NCBI GenBank assembly: GCA_050117315.1
Contig: JASFMY010000024.1
Span: 1 to 59,727, forward strand
Source: JANQIV01 sp050117315
GTDB lineage: Bacteria > Bacteroidota > Ignavibacteria > Ignavibacteriales > Melioribacteraceae
Length of the DNA: 59,727 nt
Direction of reading: 5' to 3'
Both the position numbers and the translations under genes were made by a program. A model generated the notes under the pieces. It saw only the letters and a list, made by a program, of their open reading frames with translations. It was not told the origin of the DNA and did not search any database. Positions 17,454-26,225 of this stretch are shown here, in pieces (the stretch's first letter is position 1; every line of letters begins with the position of its first letter).

Positions 17454-18194
17454 TTATACCGAATCTTTCTTAGCAAATAACCAGCCTTTTCTATCTTTAT
17501 GAACACTATAATTTTTATTTTTCAACAGCCTTGTAATAACTTCAGAGTAAGGTTCAGAGTTGATTGTTGATCTAACTGTTTTATGATTTGCAGCGATATA
17601 AAGTTTTGGTGAAAATTTATTTAGTACAATTGAAGCTCCTTGTAAAGCCTCATACTCAGCACCGTTAATTGTCAAGCAAATAAAATCTAATTTATTAATT
17701 TTATAATCTTTGTATAATCTGTCCAAAGTTATTGTATCTATTTCATATTCCGATTCCCAATATTTATCAATTTGTATAGAAACGTCTTTTAAATATTCTG
17801 ATAACTGGCTGTCATTTGAACGTTTACCAATCATAAATTTTAGTTTAGTTTGACTCGACCAGATTGCCTTATGGATACAAATTATGTTATTTAGTTCGTT
17901 ACATCTGATGAATTCCTCCAGGGCTCTAAAATTATTTAAATCCGGCTCAATCACAAATAATTTTCCTTTTTTTCCAATGATCTTTGATATTTTAAAAACA
18001 TTTGAAGCAGAAAATTTTTCTTGCTTCCAACCCATATCTGCACCCCCTTGTATTACTACGTCTCCTGATGCAACCATTGATTTCCAAAAAATATATGATA
18101 GCATGTTGGAAATTTTGGGATGTTTATAGAATAGGTGATTTAATATGTTAGCAGGGATAATGAATTTAATTTTTTTTATTATAATTTTAATCAT
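17454..18194 (-). CDS. FkbM-family methyltransferase
   Basis: A 246-residue SAM-dependent methyltransferase. It shows a glycine-rich motif I (VIQGGADMG, ~47-55), VIEPDLNNF with the acidic SAM-ribose contact, EIDTITLDRL, and the FkbM motif LDFICLTINGAEYEALQG in which the usual K(I/M)D(V/I)EG becomes LTINGAE. FkbM enzymes O-methylate sugars or polyketides. 8-nt overlap with hisF and a 13-nt gap to wbpG place it inside the amidotransferase operon. Confidence 0.82.
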   Translation of the reverse strand: MIKIIIKKIKFIIPANILNHLFYKHPKISNMLSYIFWKSMVASGDVVIQGGADMGWKQEKFSASNVFKISKIIGKKGKLFVIEPDLNNFRALEEFIRCNELNNIICIHKAIWSSQTKLKFMIGKRSNDSQLSEYLKDVSIQIDKYWESEYEIDTITLDRLYKDYKINKLDFICLTINGAEYEALQGASIVLNKFSPKLYIAANHKTVRSTINSEPYSEVITRLLKNKNYSVHKDRKGWLFAKKDSV

Positions 18195-18972
18195 TTTTAT
18201 TCTTAAAGTTAGTTTTAAATAAATTTATTATTTCTTCGCTAGATGGATAGTTGATCAATACTCCTTTAGTTGTACTATGAAAAACGAATAAACTACCTGC
18301 TGCTGATGCATGAGCACCGGAGTCTTCAATAACATTCACAATATCTTCTAGCATTCCGGCACCACCACACGCAATTACAGGAATATTAACCAAATTCGTT
18401 ACTAAAGAAACTAATTCATTATCATATCCTTTCATAGTCCCATCAGCATCTATAGAGTTAATTAAAATTTCACCAACCCCTAAATCTTGTACATATTTTA
18501 CATATTCCGCTAAATCAACATTTATTTTTCTCTTACCATCCATAATATATATACGATATTTATCCCAAAAGTTTTTTTTTACATCAATAGAACCTATTAT
18601 ACTCTGACTTCCAAAAGTAGAAACTGCATTTTTTATTAGTTCAGGATTACTATACAAACTTGTATTTATGACAACCTTTTCAGCCCCATTACTTATCAAA
18701 TTTTTAATTTGCTCAATAGAACTGATTCCACCACCCACTGCAAAAGGCATGTAAGCTTCATCAGCAATCTTTTTTACCAATTCAGTTGAAATAGCCCTTT
18801 TTTCCTTTGTTGCAGTTATATCTAAAAAAACTAATTCATTCGCTCTCAAGTCATTAAATATTTTTACAGCATTTAATGGGTCACCTATATATGTAGTTTT
18901 CTTAAATTTAATAGTTTTTACCAGACCTTTGTTCTTTAATAATAATACTGGAATAATTCTAGGAATAAACAT
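18187..18972 (-). CDS. hisF: HisF-type cyclase subunit (ammonia channel for WbpG)
   Basis: A 261-residue TIM-barrel with HisF hallmarks: IPVLLLKNKGLVKTIKF at the start, the LDITATKEKR phosphate-site region, AVGGGISS, SIDVKKN, INSIDADGTMKGYD and ACGGAG. It does not sit in a his operon but between hisH and the FkbM/wbpG genes. This is the context of the HisF2/HisH2 pairs that form a glutaminase complex supplying ammonia to WbpG-type amidotransferases. A role in histidine synthesis is therefore unlikely. Confidence 0.88.
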   Translation of the reverse strand: MFIPRIIPVLLLKNKGLVKTIKFKKTTYIGDPLNAVKIFNDLRANELVFLDITATKEKRAISTELVKKIADEAYMPFAVGGGISSIEQIKNLISNGAEKVVINTSLYSNPELIKNAVSTFGSQSIIGSIDVKKNFWDKYRIYIMDGKRKINVDLAEYVKYVQDLGVGEILINSIDADGTMKGYDNELVSLVTNLVNIPVIACGGAGMLEDIVNVIEDSGAHASAAGSLFVFHSTTKGVLINYPSSEEIINLFKTNFKNKND

Positions 18973-19003
18973 TTACTCTTATTTATATTTTTCGCGTTCG
19001 TAT

Positions 19004-19609
19004 TTATAAATTTGCAAAGTTCTCTAAGACTTTTAATCCCCCATCATGGCTCTTTTCCGGATGAAACTGACAGCCGTATAAGTTTTCTCTTTGAAAGGCT
19101 GAAACAAACTTATGTCCATATTCTGTCTCTGCCAAAATATCATCTTCATCTTCACAAGTAATATAATAGGAATGAACAAAATAAAACAAATTTTCCCCGT
19201 TGATATCTCTAAATAAGGTATTAGTATTTTTAATAAACAAATTATTCCAGCCCATATGAGGCACTTTCAATCTATTTTGTTTAAATGAAAACTTTTTTGT
19301 TTTACCTTTTATCCACCCAAATCCTTCAAGATTGCCCTCTTCGCTGAATTCTGTCATTAATTGCATGCCAAGACAAATGCCAAGTATTGGGATTTTCTTT
19401 TCTAACACTGCTTCGTTTAATACATCAATCAGTCCTTTTTCTTTTAGATTTGCTATTCCTTTTGAGAAATGTCCTACACCCGGTAAAATTAGTCTTTCTG
19501 CATTCAATATATCATAAGGAGAAGAAGAAAACATAGCAGGAGTTTTTATCCTTTCAAATGCTTTTTGCACTGAGCGGAGATTACCCATGCCGTAATCAAT
19601 TATTAACAT
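19004..19609 (-). CDS. hisH: HisH-type glutaminase subunit
   Basis: A 201-residue class I glutamine amidotransferase with the full catalytic triad: Cys79 in GICLGMQ and His183/Glu185 in QFHPEKSH; the oxyanion strand is ILPGVGHFSKG. Its partner is the adjacent HisF protein (31-nt gap). Together they should hydrolyse glutamine and channel ammonia to the sugar amidotransferase at 16283-17440. It overlaps the preceding glycosyltransferase gene by 14 nt. Confidence 0.9.
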   Translation of the reverse strand: MLIIDYGMGNLRSVQKAFERIKTPAMFSSSPYDILNAERLILPGVGHFSKGIANLKEKGLIDVLNEAVLEKKIPILGICLGMQLMTEFSEEGNLEGFGWIKGKTKKFSFKQNRLKVPHMGWNNLFIKNTNTLFRDINGENLFYFVHSYYITCEDEDDILAETEYGHKFVSAFQRENLYGCQFHPEKSHDGGLKVLENFANL

Positions 19610-20462
19610 ATTTTAATACTCTATCTAATATTTCTTTTCTCTTGAAATTTCTAATAAATTTCCCTAGTTCAGTATCTACAATTTTTGTTTCCTTCTTTAA
19701 TAATGCTATAAAATAACCATGTAAATAAAAAAATGATCCCCAAAAATATGGTTTCTTAAATAAGTATTGTATCGATTTCATTATTATCCAGTCGAAACCG
19801 TATCTTGTTTTATAAGCTTCTTTTCCAGCCATTATCCTTTCATTTTTTAAGTTATAGTCAGTTCCTGTAGGTTTAAGATGGATAATTTTTAAGTCGAGAA
19901 CTTTAATTTCCCATCCGTTAAAAAGCGTTTCCATATCATCAAGCCCATCCCAACTCCAAACATTTTTGAAACCCTTAAGCTGTTCAAAACAAATTTTTCT
20001 ATATGTTTTAAAAGCTCCTCTAATATGTGATTGACCACTATCCTCAAATTCTAACTTTCCATTTATTAGATTATAAAGTTTTCCACCACAAGATCCGACC
20101 TTGGGATATCTCTCGAAACATTTGATAACTTCTTCAAAATAATTTTCAGGTAATTTTATATCCGCATCAATTAAAGAAAAAAAATCATAATTTAATTGGC
20201 TAACTCTATTTAACCCATAATAAAACACTTTTTGGATATGCGCACCATACTTTCGTTCATCAGAGCACATGTTATAATTTACTAATTCTATCCAACTATA
20301 CAAATTAGAATAACTTAATATAATTTCTTTGGTTTTATCAGTGGAATTGTCATTTACAATTATCCATTTTTCAGGAAGAATTTTTTGTCCAATAATTGAT
20401 TTAATACACTCCACTATATATTTATCCTCATTTTTGCAAGGTGTAACAATAATATATTTCAT
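19596..20462 (-). CDS. Family 2 glycosyltransferase
   Basis: A 288-residue GT-A enzyme. The N-terminus IIVTPCKNEDKYI and VNDNSTDKT bind the nucleotide sugar; DADI at ~98-101 is the DXD metal motif; then GGKLYN and the acceptor-side WDGLDDMETLF (D/E-D motif). Most likely an inverting transferase extending the repeat unit; sugar specificity cannot be read. It overlaps the dead chimera by 4 nt and hisH by 14 nt. Confidence 0.85.
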   Translation of the reverse strand: MKYIIVTPCKNEDKYIVECIKSIIGQKILPEKWIIVNDNSTDKTKEIILSYSNLYSWIELVNYNMCSDERKYGAHIQKVFYYGLNRVSQLNYDFFSLIDADIKLPENYFEEVIKCFERYPKVGSCGGKLYNLINGKLEFEDSGQSHIRGAFKTYRKICFEQLKGFKNVWSWDGLDDMETLFNGWEIKVLDLKIIHLKPTGTDYNLKNERIMAGKEAYKTRYGFDWIIMKSIQYLFKKPYFWGSFFYLHGYFIALLKKETKIVDTELGKFIRNFKRKEILDRVLKYVNN

Positions 20463-20869
20463 CTTTTATATTTATATAATTGTGTGTAGACAAAACCAAA
20501 AATAAATCTCATTATAAATATTGGCAACCACTTTCTTTTTCCATGTTTCCAGTAAAATCTAAAACTTTTTGTAATAGAATTTACTGAATACTTATTAAAG
20601 AGACTTTTAATAGAAATATATAAACTAGGATTATTAATTGGAGAGCCCTCAGAGGTGAGTTCTTTATCATCTAAAACTATTGCGTTATAAGAGACAAAGC
20701 ATTGAAATTCGCTTTTATTAGCCCTTATAGAAAAATCTTCGTCAGAACCATATTGTGGAAAGTTTTTTTCATCAAAAAAAACAATTTCTTCGAAGACTTT
20801 AATCGGAATTAGCATACCTCTTGTCATTAGAGTTACAGATGGGAAATTGCGGCTTATCTTAAGTTCGCT
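20459..20869 (-). pseudogene. C-terminal fragment of a family 2 glycosyltransferase, fused in frame to an asnB fragment
   Basis: The frame running from 21109 to 20459 changes identity after residue 80. From about residue 81 (SELKISRNFPSV...) it reads as the second half of a GT2: LMTRGMLIPIKVFEEI, FFDEKNFPQYGSDEDFSIRA, a VSYNAIVLDD strand, then a C-terminal hydrophobic patch (FIMRFIFGFVY). The nucleotide-binding half, including the DXD motif, is absent, so no transferase activity is expected. The deletion junction is at ~20869/20870. Confidence 0.75.
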
Positions 20870-21456
20870 GAATCTATCCCTTGAAACAAATAACTCGTCA
20901 TATTTTGAATCATAAATGATAAATGCCCACATACCATTAAATTTATTGCAACAATCAAATCCATAACAATCATATGAAGCCATTATTACTTCTGTATCAG
21001 TATTTGATTTAAAATTATAACCTTCTCTTTGAAGTTCATTTCTTAATCCTATATAATTATATATTTCACCATTAAAAACTATACAGTACCTTCCGTTCAA
21101 ATAACTCATTGGTTGGTGCCCGGCTGGAGTAAGGTCAATAATTGAAAGTCTCCTAAACCCAAAAGCTAATTTAATAATATTATTAAGTCACGTTACGCAA
21201 ATTGTATTGTATTAATCATAATCCTAATCATAATTTTCTGTATTTTGCTAACAGGAAGATAATCAATTGGATCACCATTTTGGAAGTTCTTGGTATCATT
21301 ACCTCCTAAACATAAAGTTTCATTATTTCTAGTGATTAGCAGATAACCTTCGTCGTCAGGACCTCTATGCTTTATTGCATTAGTCATTTTTACTAATCGA
21401 TTAGCAAAATTATCATTATTTTTAGTTTTCTTTAATACTACCGAGATTCCACACAT
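20870..21456 (-). pseudogene. Broken asparagine-synthase-like gene (asnB), 5' part
   Basis: The gene starts at 21456 with MCGISVVLKK (Cys2 nucleophile) and KHRGPDDEGY, then loses frame after DYLPVSK and stops at 21193. The next piece resumes in another frame (AFGFRRLSIIDLTPAGHQPM at ~21161-21107), continues through NGEIYNY, SNTDTEV and DRF, and ends abruptly at 20870 where glycosyltransferase sequence begins. So the glutaminase domain is frameshifted and the synthetase domain is deleted. WbpS-like asnB homologs in O-antigen loci amidate uronic acids; this one is dead. Confidence 0.8.
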
Positions 21457-21465
21457 AGTGTTAGG

Positions 21466-22680
21466 TTAATTAAGATTGTTAATAAAATTAAGAATTCTTT
21501 TAGCCTGTACATTATTATTGAATACTTTGGAAGTCAATTCTCTTCCTTTTAACCCTACTACTCTTGCTCTTGAAGGATTTTCAATTACTTCAATCATTTT
21601 GGAGGCAAATGATTCAACAGAGTCAGGTTCTGCAATAAATGCATTAACGCCATCTTGAAGATAGTAAGGTATTTCTCCAACACTTGTTACGATGACAGGA
21701 TTACCCGTAGCCAGGTATTCTCCTAACTTGGTAGGAAATCCTCCTTTAGCCTGAATATTGTTTGGCCTGGAAAGAACAAGTGCGGTAGCATTACACAAAT
21801 ATTTTGGAATTTCATCTCTATGAATTTTTCCTGTAAATATTACCTTATCAGCTACCCCTTCATAAATAGCAAGTGTTTTCAATTTTTCTTGGTCATTAGG
21901 ATTATTTGAATAACCAATTATATACAAAAAAATATCTGTATTTTTTTTTGCTGTGAGTCCAAATGCTTTAATTAAAATATCAATTCCATCCTTGCTGCCA
22001 CCTAAAAATCCGGCATAAGCAAAATATGGTTTCTTACTTGGAGATTCTCCTACATAGTTTTCAAATCTTTCTGGTTGAACGGTCATTGGAATAATCTCAA
22101 TTACAGCACTTCTTTTTTTTCTTTTGGTGTAAAATTCTTTCAATGGCGAAGTCATCACTAAAATAATATCAAATAATTTATAAAGAATTTTCAATTCAAC
22201 TAATTTATAAAGCATACTAAATTTGTTAGGAAATAATATTGAATATGGATACTCATCAACAAAAAAAACAAATTTAATTTTATAAATACGTGTGAAAATC
22301 CAAAAAATAAAATTTATAATAATACCATAAGAATATGAAAATATTACATCTACCTTTTCAGTTTTATGAAGATAAAAAATAGCCTTCCAAGTAGTAAATA
22401 TACCTTTCAAATAAATCATGACCCTTTTTAATTTCCCGTTTGGCCATATAGTTGTGTTAGCCGGATAAAAATATTTGACACCCTCTATTACACCTTCAAC
22501 CTCTTTATTTATTATATTTGGTGGTCTCTCTGCTGGCCTGACACAATATATTATCATATCATTACCAAGTTCGTTTATCCCCTTAGCAATAGAAATAAGT
22601 CTATTGGCTCCAGCGTCAGCAATAGGGAAAGCATTTTCAAATAAAACTGCAATTTTTAAAAATTCTTTATCCCGTTCCAT
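21466..22680 (-). CDS. Family 4-type glycosyltransferase (GT-B)
   Basis: A 404-residue retaining GT-B enzyme. The N-terminal half has AVLFENAFPIADAGANRL and a hydrophobic middle; the donor-binding half has YAGFLGGSKDGIDILIKAF and the late TKLGEYLATGNPVIVTSVGEIPYYL, matching the E-x7-E region of GT4. It acts on the cytoplasmic face to extend the lipid-linked repeat. Its start overlaps capG by 25 nt, which suggests it may use the UDP-L-FucNAc made by the CapEFG set; this is inference from position. Confidence 0.85.
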   Translation of the reverse strand: MERDKEFLKIAVLFENAFPIADAGANRLISIAKGINELGNDMIIYCVRPAERPPNIINKEVEGVIEGVKYFYPANTTIWPNGKLKRVMIYLKGIFTTWKAIFYLHKTEKVDVIFSYSYGIIINFIFWIFTRIYKIKFVFFVDEYPYSILFPNKFSMLYKLVELKILYKLFDIILVMTSPLKEFYTKRKKRSAVIEIIPMTVQPERFENYVGESPSKKPYFAYAGFLGGSKDGIDILIKAFGLTAKKNTDIFLYIIGYSNNPNDQEKLKTLAIYEGVADKVIFTGKIHRDEIPKYLCNATALVLSRPNNIQAKGGFPTKLGEYLATGNPVIVTSVGEIPYYLQDGVNAFIAEPDSVESFASKMIEVIENPSRARVVGLKGRELTSKVFNNNVQAKRILNFINNLN

Positions 22681-23789
22681 TTACCACTTAGTTTTGTAAT
22701 TCCTAAAATTAAATTTAAAACACGAAATGATGTATTTTTGATTTGATAATCAACAGGAATTGGAAATGGCTCATTATTTTGATGCTGCATTATAACTGCA
22801 TTAATTGAACTTATCACAACATTTTCATCAAATCCCGTAAGAATAATGGTACCGCTATCTTGTGCTTCCGGTCTTTCCATAGATTCTCTTATTGAAATAG
22901 CTGGAAAGGAAAGAATTGCTGACTCCTCACTAATTGTCCCGCTATCTGAAATTGTGCATGCTGAATTCACTTGGAGTTTAATATAATCTAAAAAACCGAA
23001 CGGCTTCATAAACTTGATATTTTCGTTCGTTTTCAGATTCCTAAATTCATTAAGCCGTTTTCTTGTCCTGGGATGTGTTGAGACTATTACCGGATAATTA
23101 TATTCCTTGCTTAATACTTTAAGTATGTCAAGTATTTTTTTTAGATTTTCAGAATTATCCACATTTTCTTCTCTATGTATGGAAACCACAAAGTATTTTT
23201 TTCTTTTAAGTTTAAGTTCATTAAGCACTCTTGATTCATTAATTTTTGGCAAATAATAATTTAATACTTCATTCATTGGGGAACCAGTCAAATAAATTCT
23301 TCTATGTGGTAAACCTTCACTGATTAAATGACGTCGTGCATGTTCAGTATAAACAAGATTAATATCAGCTATGTGATCAATTATTCTTCTGTTTATTTCC
23401 TCAGGGACATGAAAATCAAAGCAACGATTACCGGCCTCCATGTGAAATATTGGGATCTTCATTCTTTTAGCCATATATGCAGAAAGACAGGAATTAGTAT
23501 CCCCAAGAACCAATAAAGCATCCGGATTTTCTTTCTTTAGTACCTCCTCAGATTTTCTTATTATATCACCAATAGCAGCTCCAATTGATGATGTATCAAC
23601 ATTTAAAAAGTAATCAGGTTTTCTTATTTCCAATTCCTTAAAGAATATTTCATTCAGTTCATAATCATAATTCTGCCCTGTATGTACAATTATATGGTCG
23701 ACATGTTTGTCCAATAATACCATAGTTCTGCTAAGCCGGATGATTTCAGGACGGGTTCCTATTATGGTCATTACTTTCATTTTTTTCAT
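22656..23789 (-). CDS. capG: UDP-N-acetyl-L-fucosamine synthase (2-epimerase)
   Basis: A ~377-residue relative of WecB carrying out the last step to UDP-L-FucNAc. Motifs: TIIGTRPEIIR at the start, HTGQNYDYELN, GDTNSC, FHMEAGNRCFDFHVPEEINRR, and the CapG-type SDSGTISEES. The HMEAGNRC form separates it from the HVEAGLRS epimerase at 692. The frame opens with GTG at 23795; ATG at 23789 (or 23780) is preferred. A terminator-like hairpin lies between it and capF. Confidence 0.88.
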   Translation of the reverse strand: MKKMKVMTIIGTRPEIIRLSRTMVLLDKHVDHIIVHTGQNYDYELNEIFFKELEIRKPDYFLNVDTSSIGAAIGDIIRKSEEVLKKENPDALLVLGDTNSCLSAYMAKRMKIPIFHMEAGNRCFDFHVPEEINRRIIDHIADINLVYTEHARRHLISEGLPHRRIYLTGSPMNEVLNYYLPKINESRVLNELKLKRKKYFVVSIHREENVDNSENLKKILDILKVLSKEYNYPVIVSTHPRTRKRLNEFRNLKTNENIKFMKPFGFLDYIKLQVNSACTISDSGTISEESAILSFPAISIRESMERPEAQDSGTIILTGFDENVVISSINAVIMQHQNNEPFPIPVDYQIKNTSFRVLNLILGITKLSGKWNGIKNF

Positions 23790-23814
23790 ATTCACTTTAT
23801 ATCTGTATAAAATT

Positions 23815-23867
23815 AAAAAAACTTACCGGTATCTTACTTTCGCAAATAGAGAGATACTTTTGGTAAC
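23815..23867 (-). terminator. Hairpin followed by a T-run upstream of capG
   Basis: Read on the minus strand, TTACC plus GTATCT (with a bulge) pair with AGATAC plus GGTAA, and the stem is followed by TTTTTTTAATTTT. It lies in the 230-nt gap between capF and capG, so it may act as an internal terminator or attenuator, with capG then needing its own promoter. The stem is interrupted, so strength is uncertain. Confidence 0.4.
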
Positions 23868-24019
23868 AAAAAAAGTTAATTAATGTGATCTGACATCTGA
23901 CATAGCGTGAATAACAAATTATATAATTTTATAAGACCTTTTCCTTTTAATTGAAAATCCTGCTCAAAGTGGTAACAGTGGGGATGAATTCCATGGATGA
24001 CACCTATTTCCCTACTCCC

Positions 24020-25144
24020 TTAAACAGGTTCATAAAAAGTATCCGGATCTTCAGCATTATAAAATTCATTTATCCAAAATAATGTTACTAATTCATCATT
24101 TCCGATATTTATTATATTGTGTGTATACCATACCGGTATATCAATAAATGACGGCTCTTTGCCGGAAAGCTTAAAACTAAAAATCTCAGAAGTACCTTTC
24201 TTTCTTAATTGGACTAAGGCGTCTCCGTTCAAGACGATAAACCTTTCAATCTTTCTGGTATGAAAATGATTTCCTCTTATTATTCCAGGCTTAGTAGTTG
24301 AAAACGATATTTGTCCGCCGGAATGTATCTTTATCAATTCTACAAAACTCCCTCTTTCATCAGTATGCATTTTATACTTAAACGGTAAGAGTTTCTTAAG
24401 GTCTATATAACTCCTAAAGGTATTGAACAAGTTAATATCAAACGAAGATTCAAGAGGTGGAATTATACCCTGCTCAAGATATAGAGACTTAAAACTGTTC
24501 AGTTTGTTTAATATTCCGGTAACATTTGTCGAAAAACTATGCAGTACTATGAATGAATCTTCAAAAGTTCCTATATTATTTTTTATTTTGTTTTCAATTA
24601 TTGTTGCAAGTTCATTGATATAGATAAGTTTTAGATCAGCATCTATTTCAATTCTAGGAACATCATTATTAACAAGCTGATAAGAAAACGTTGATATTAC
24701 TGAATTATAAAATGGTTTTCCAAAAGGTCCGAATACATTTGGAATTATTAATCCGGTAAAACCGTTTTTATTATTTCTTGCCCATTCTGCTAATTTTTGT
24801 CTTCCTTGCTTTTTCGAACGCCCGTAAAGATTATCTCTATCTTCCTGGGTAGATGACGAAAATATAACATGAGCTTTACTTCCTGATTCTTCTAATGCAG
24901 TAATCAGTTTATCAACCAATTCTACATTTTTAGTATAAATTTCTTCAGGTTTGTTATGCCTATTTAAAGCCGCAAGATGTATAATGCAGTCGCAGTTTGT
25001 AACGAATTTCTTTAAAGTATTTAAATCTTCAAAATCTTTGTCGTTAAAATCAATGAGCTCAAATATATTCTCTTTCAAGGAAAAGAAATTATAAAGATGT
25101 GTTCCTATAAAACCGGCTTGCCCTGTAATTCCAACTTTGATCAT
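24020..25144 (-). CDS. capF: CapF-type bifunctional epimerase/reductase (UDP-L-FucNAc pathway)
   Basis: A 374-residue protein with an N-terminal NAD(P) Rossmann domain (GITGQAGFIGTHL at 5-17; YGRSK as the YxxxK motif) and a C-terminal cupin (~250-374: MHTDERGSFVEL, GNHFHTRKIERF with metal-binding His residues). In S. aureus CapF the cupin does C3 epimerisation and the SDR domain reduces the 4-keto group. 46 nt downstream of capE; same pathway. Confidence 0.92.
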   Translation of the reverse strand: MIKVGITGQAGFIGTHLYNFFSLKENIFELIDFNDKDFEDLNTLKKFVTNCDCIIHLAALNRHNKPEEIYTKNVELVDKLITALEESGSKAHVIFSSSTQEDRDNLYGRSKKQGRQKLAEWARNNKNGFTGLIIPNVFGPFGKPFYNSVISTFSYQLVNNDVPRIEIDADLKLIYINELATIIENKIKNNIGTFEDSFIVLHSFSTNVTGILNKLNSFKSLYLEQGIIPPLESSFDINLFNTFRSYIDLKKLLPFKYKMHTDERGSFVELIKIHSGGQISFSTTKPGIIRGNHFHTRKIERFIVLNGDALVQLRKKGTSEIFSFKLSGKEPSFIDIPVWYTHNIINIGNDELVTLFWINEFYNAEDPDTFYEPV

Positions 25145-25190
25145 TTGATATAAATCATAATTGGTGACTAAAAGTTAATTTTTAACCTTT

Positions 25191-26225
25191 TTATTCTCCA
25201 TAAACTTCCTCAAGATTCTCACCCAAAACATCTTTTCTAATAAAGTTCAATTTTAATAGAAGTTCTTTGGTCTCTTCCAGATTTAATTGGTATGTATTAT
25301 GAGACGTATATTCCTCAGCTTGTATCTCCTTTACTTCTCCTTCAGTAAAAAATTTATTATAGTTCAAATCTCTCGTATCCGCAGGAATACGGTAATAATT
25401 TTCAAGTTCTATAGCCTTTACCATCTCTTCACGGTTCACAAGTGTCTCGTAAATTTTTTCGCCATGACGAATACCAATAATCTTTATTTCGTTCTTTGCG
25501 TTATATAGATCAAGCAGTGCTTGTGCTAAAATTTCAATAGTTGCTGCTGGTGATTTCTGTACAAATATATCGCCCGGTTTTCCATTTTGAAATGCAAACA
25601 AAACCAAATCAACTGCATCTTCAAGTGTCATCATATACCTTGTCATTTTGGGCTCAGTAATAGTTATTGGGTTACCTGACTTTATTTGCTCTACAAACAA
25701 AGGAATAACCGAGCCTCTCGATGCCATGACATTACCATATCTTGTTCCGCAGAAAATAGTTCCATTCCCATCAAAGCTTCTTGATTTAGCAATCATAACT
25801 TTTTCCGATAGTGCTTTAGACATTCCCATTGCATTTATTGGATAAACTGCTTTATCTGTACTTAAGACAATTACTTTCTTAGCACCATTTTCATAAGCAG
25901 AATCTAAAACGTTCTGACAGCCGATTACGTTTGTATTAACAGCTTCTATAGGAAAAAATTCACAAGATGGAACCTGTTTTAAAGCGGCAGCATGAAAAAC
26001 ATAATCACTACCTTTCATTGCGTAATCAACTGCTCTTTTATCACGTACATTCCCTATGAAATATTTTATCTTATTATTCTTATAGAACTGCCTCATATCA
26101 TCCTGTTTTTTTTCATCCCTGCTTAAAATTCTTATTTCTTCAATATCAGTATCAAGCAATCTTCTTAAAACAGCATTGCCAAAAGAGCCTGTACCGCCGG
26201 TAATAAGTAGCTTTTCATTTTTCAT
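25191..26225 (-). CDS. capE: UDP-GlcNAc 4,6-dehydratase/5-epimerase
   Basis: A 344-residue SDR enzyme of the FlaA1/CapE/FnlA group. NAD motif TGGTGSFGNAVLRRLL, SRDEKKQDDMRQ, HAAALKQVPSCEFFP, and the altered catalytic MGMSKALSEK (MxxxK instead of YxxxK), all diagnostic. It removes water from UDP-GlcNAc and inverts C5, the first step to UDP-L-FucNAc. The order capE-capF-capG matches the pathway order. 11-nt overlap with the Wzy-like gene. Confidence 0.93.
   Translation of the reverse strand: MKNEKLLITGGTGSFGNAVLRRLLDTDIEEIRILSRDEKKQDDMRQFYKNNKIKYFIGNVRDKRAVDYAMKGSDYVFHAAALKQVPSCEFFPIEAVNTNVIGCQNVLDSAYENGAKKVIVLSTDKAVYPINAMGMSKALSEKVMIAKSRSFDGNGTIFCGTRYGNVMASRGSVIPLFVEQIKSGNPITITEPKMTRYMMTLEDAVDLVLFAFQNGKPGDIFVQKSPAATIEILAQALLDLYNAKNEIKIIGIRHGEKIYETLVNREEMVKAIELENYYRIPADTRDLNYNKFFTEGEVKEIQAEEYTSHNTYQLNLEETKELLLKLNFIRKDVLGENLEEVYGE

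Noticed and set aside
18187..19609. Histidine biosynthesis genes hisF and hisH
   Set aside because: No other his genes are near; the pair lies in an operon with a sugar amidotransferase, the known context of ammonia-supplying HisF2/HisH2.
20459..21109. Intact 216-residue amidotransferase or glycosyltransferase
   Set aside because: Its first 80 residues and the rest belong to two different families, each truncated at the junction.
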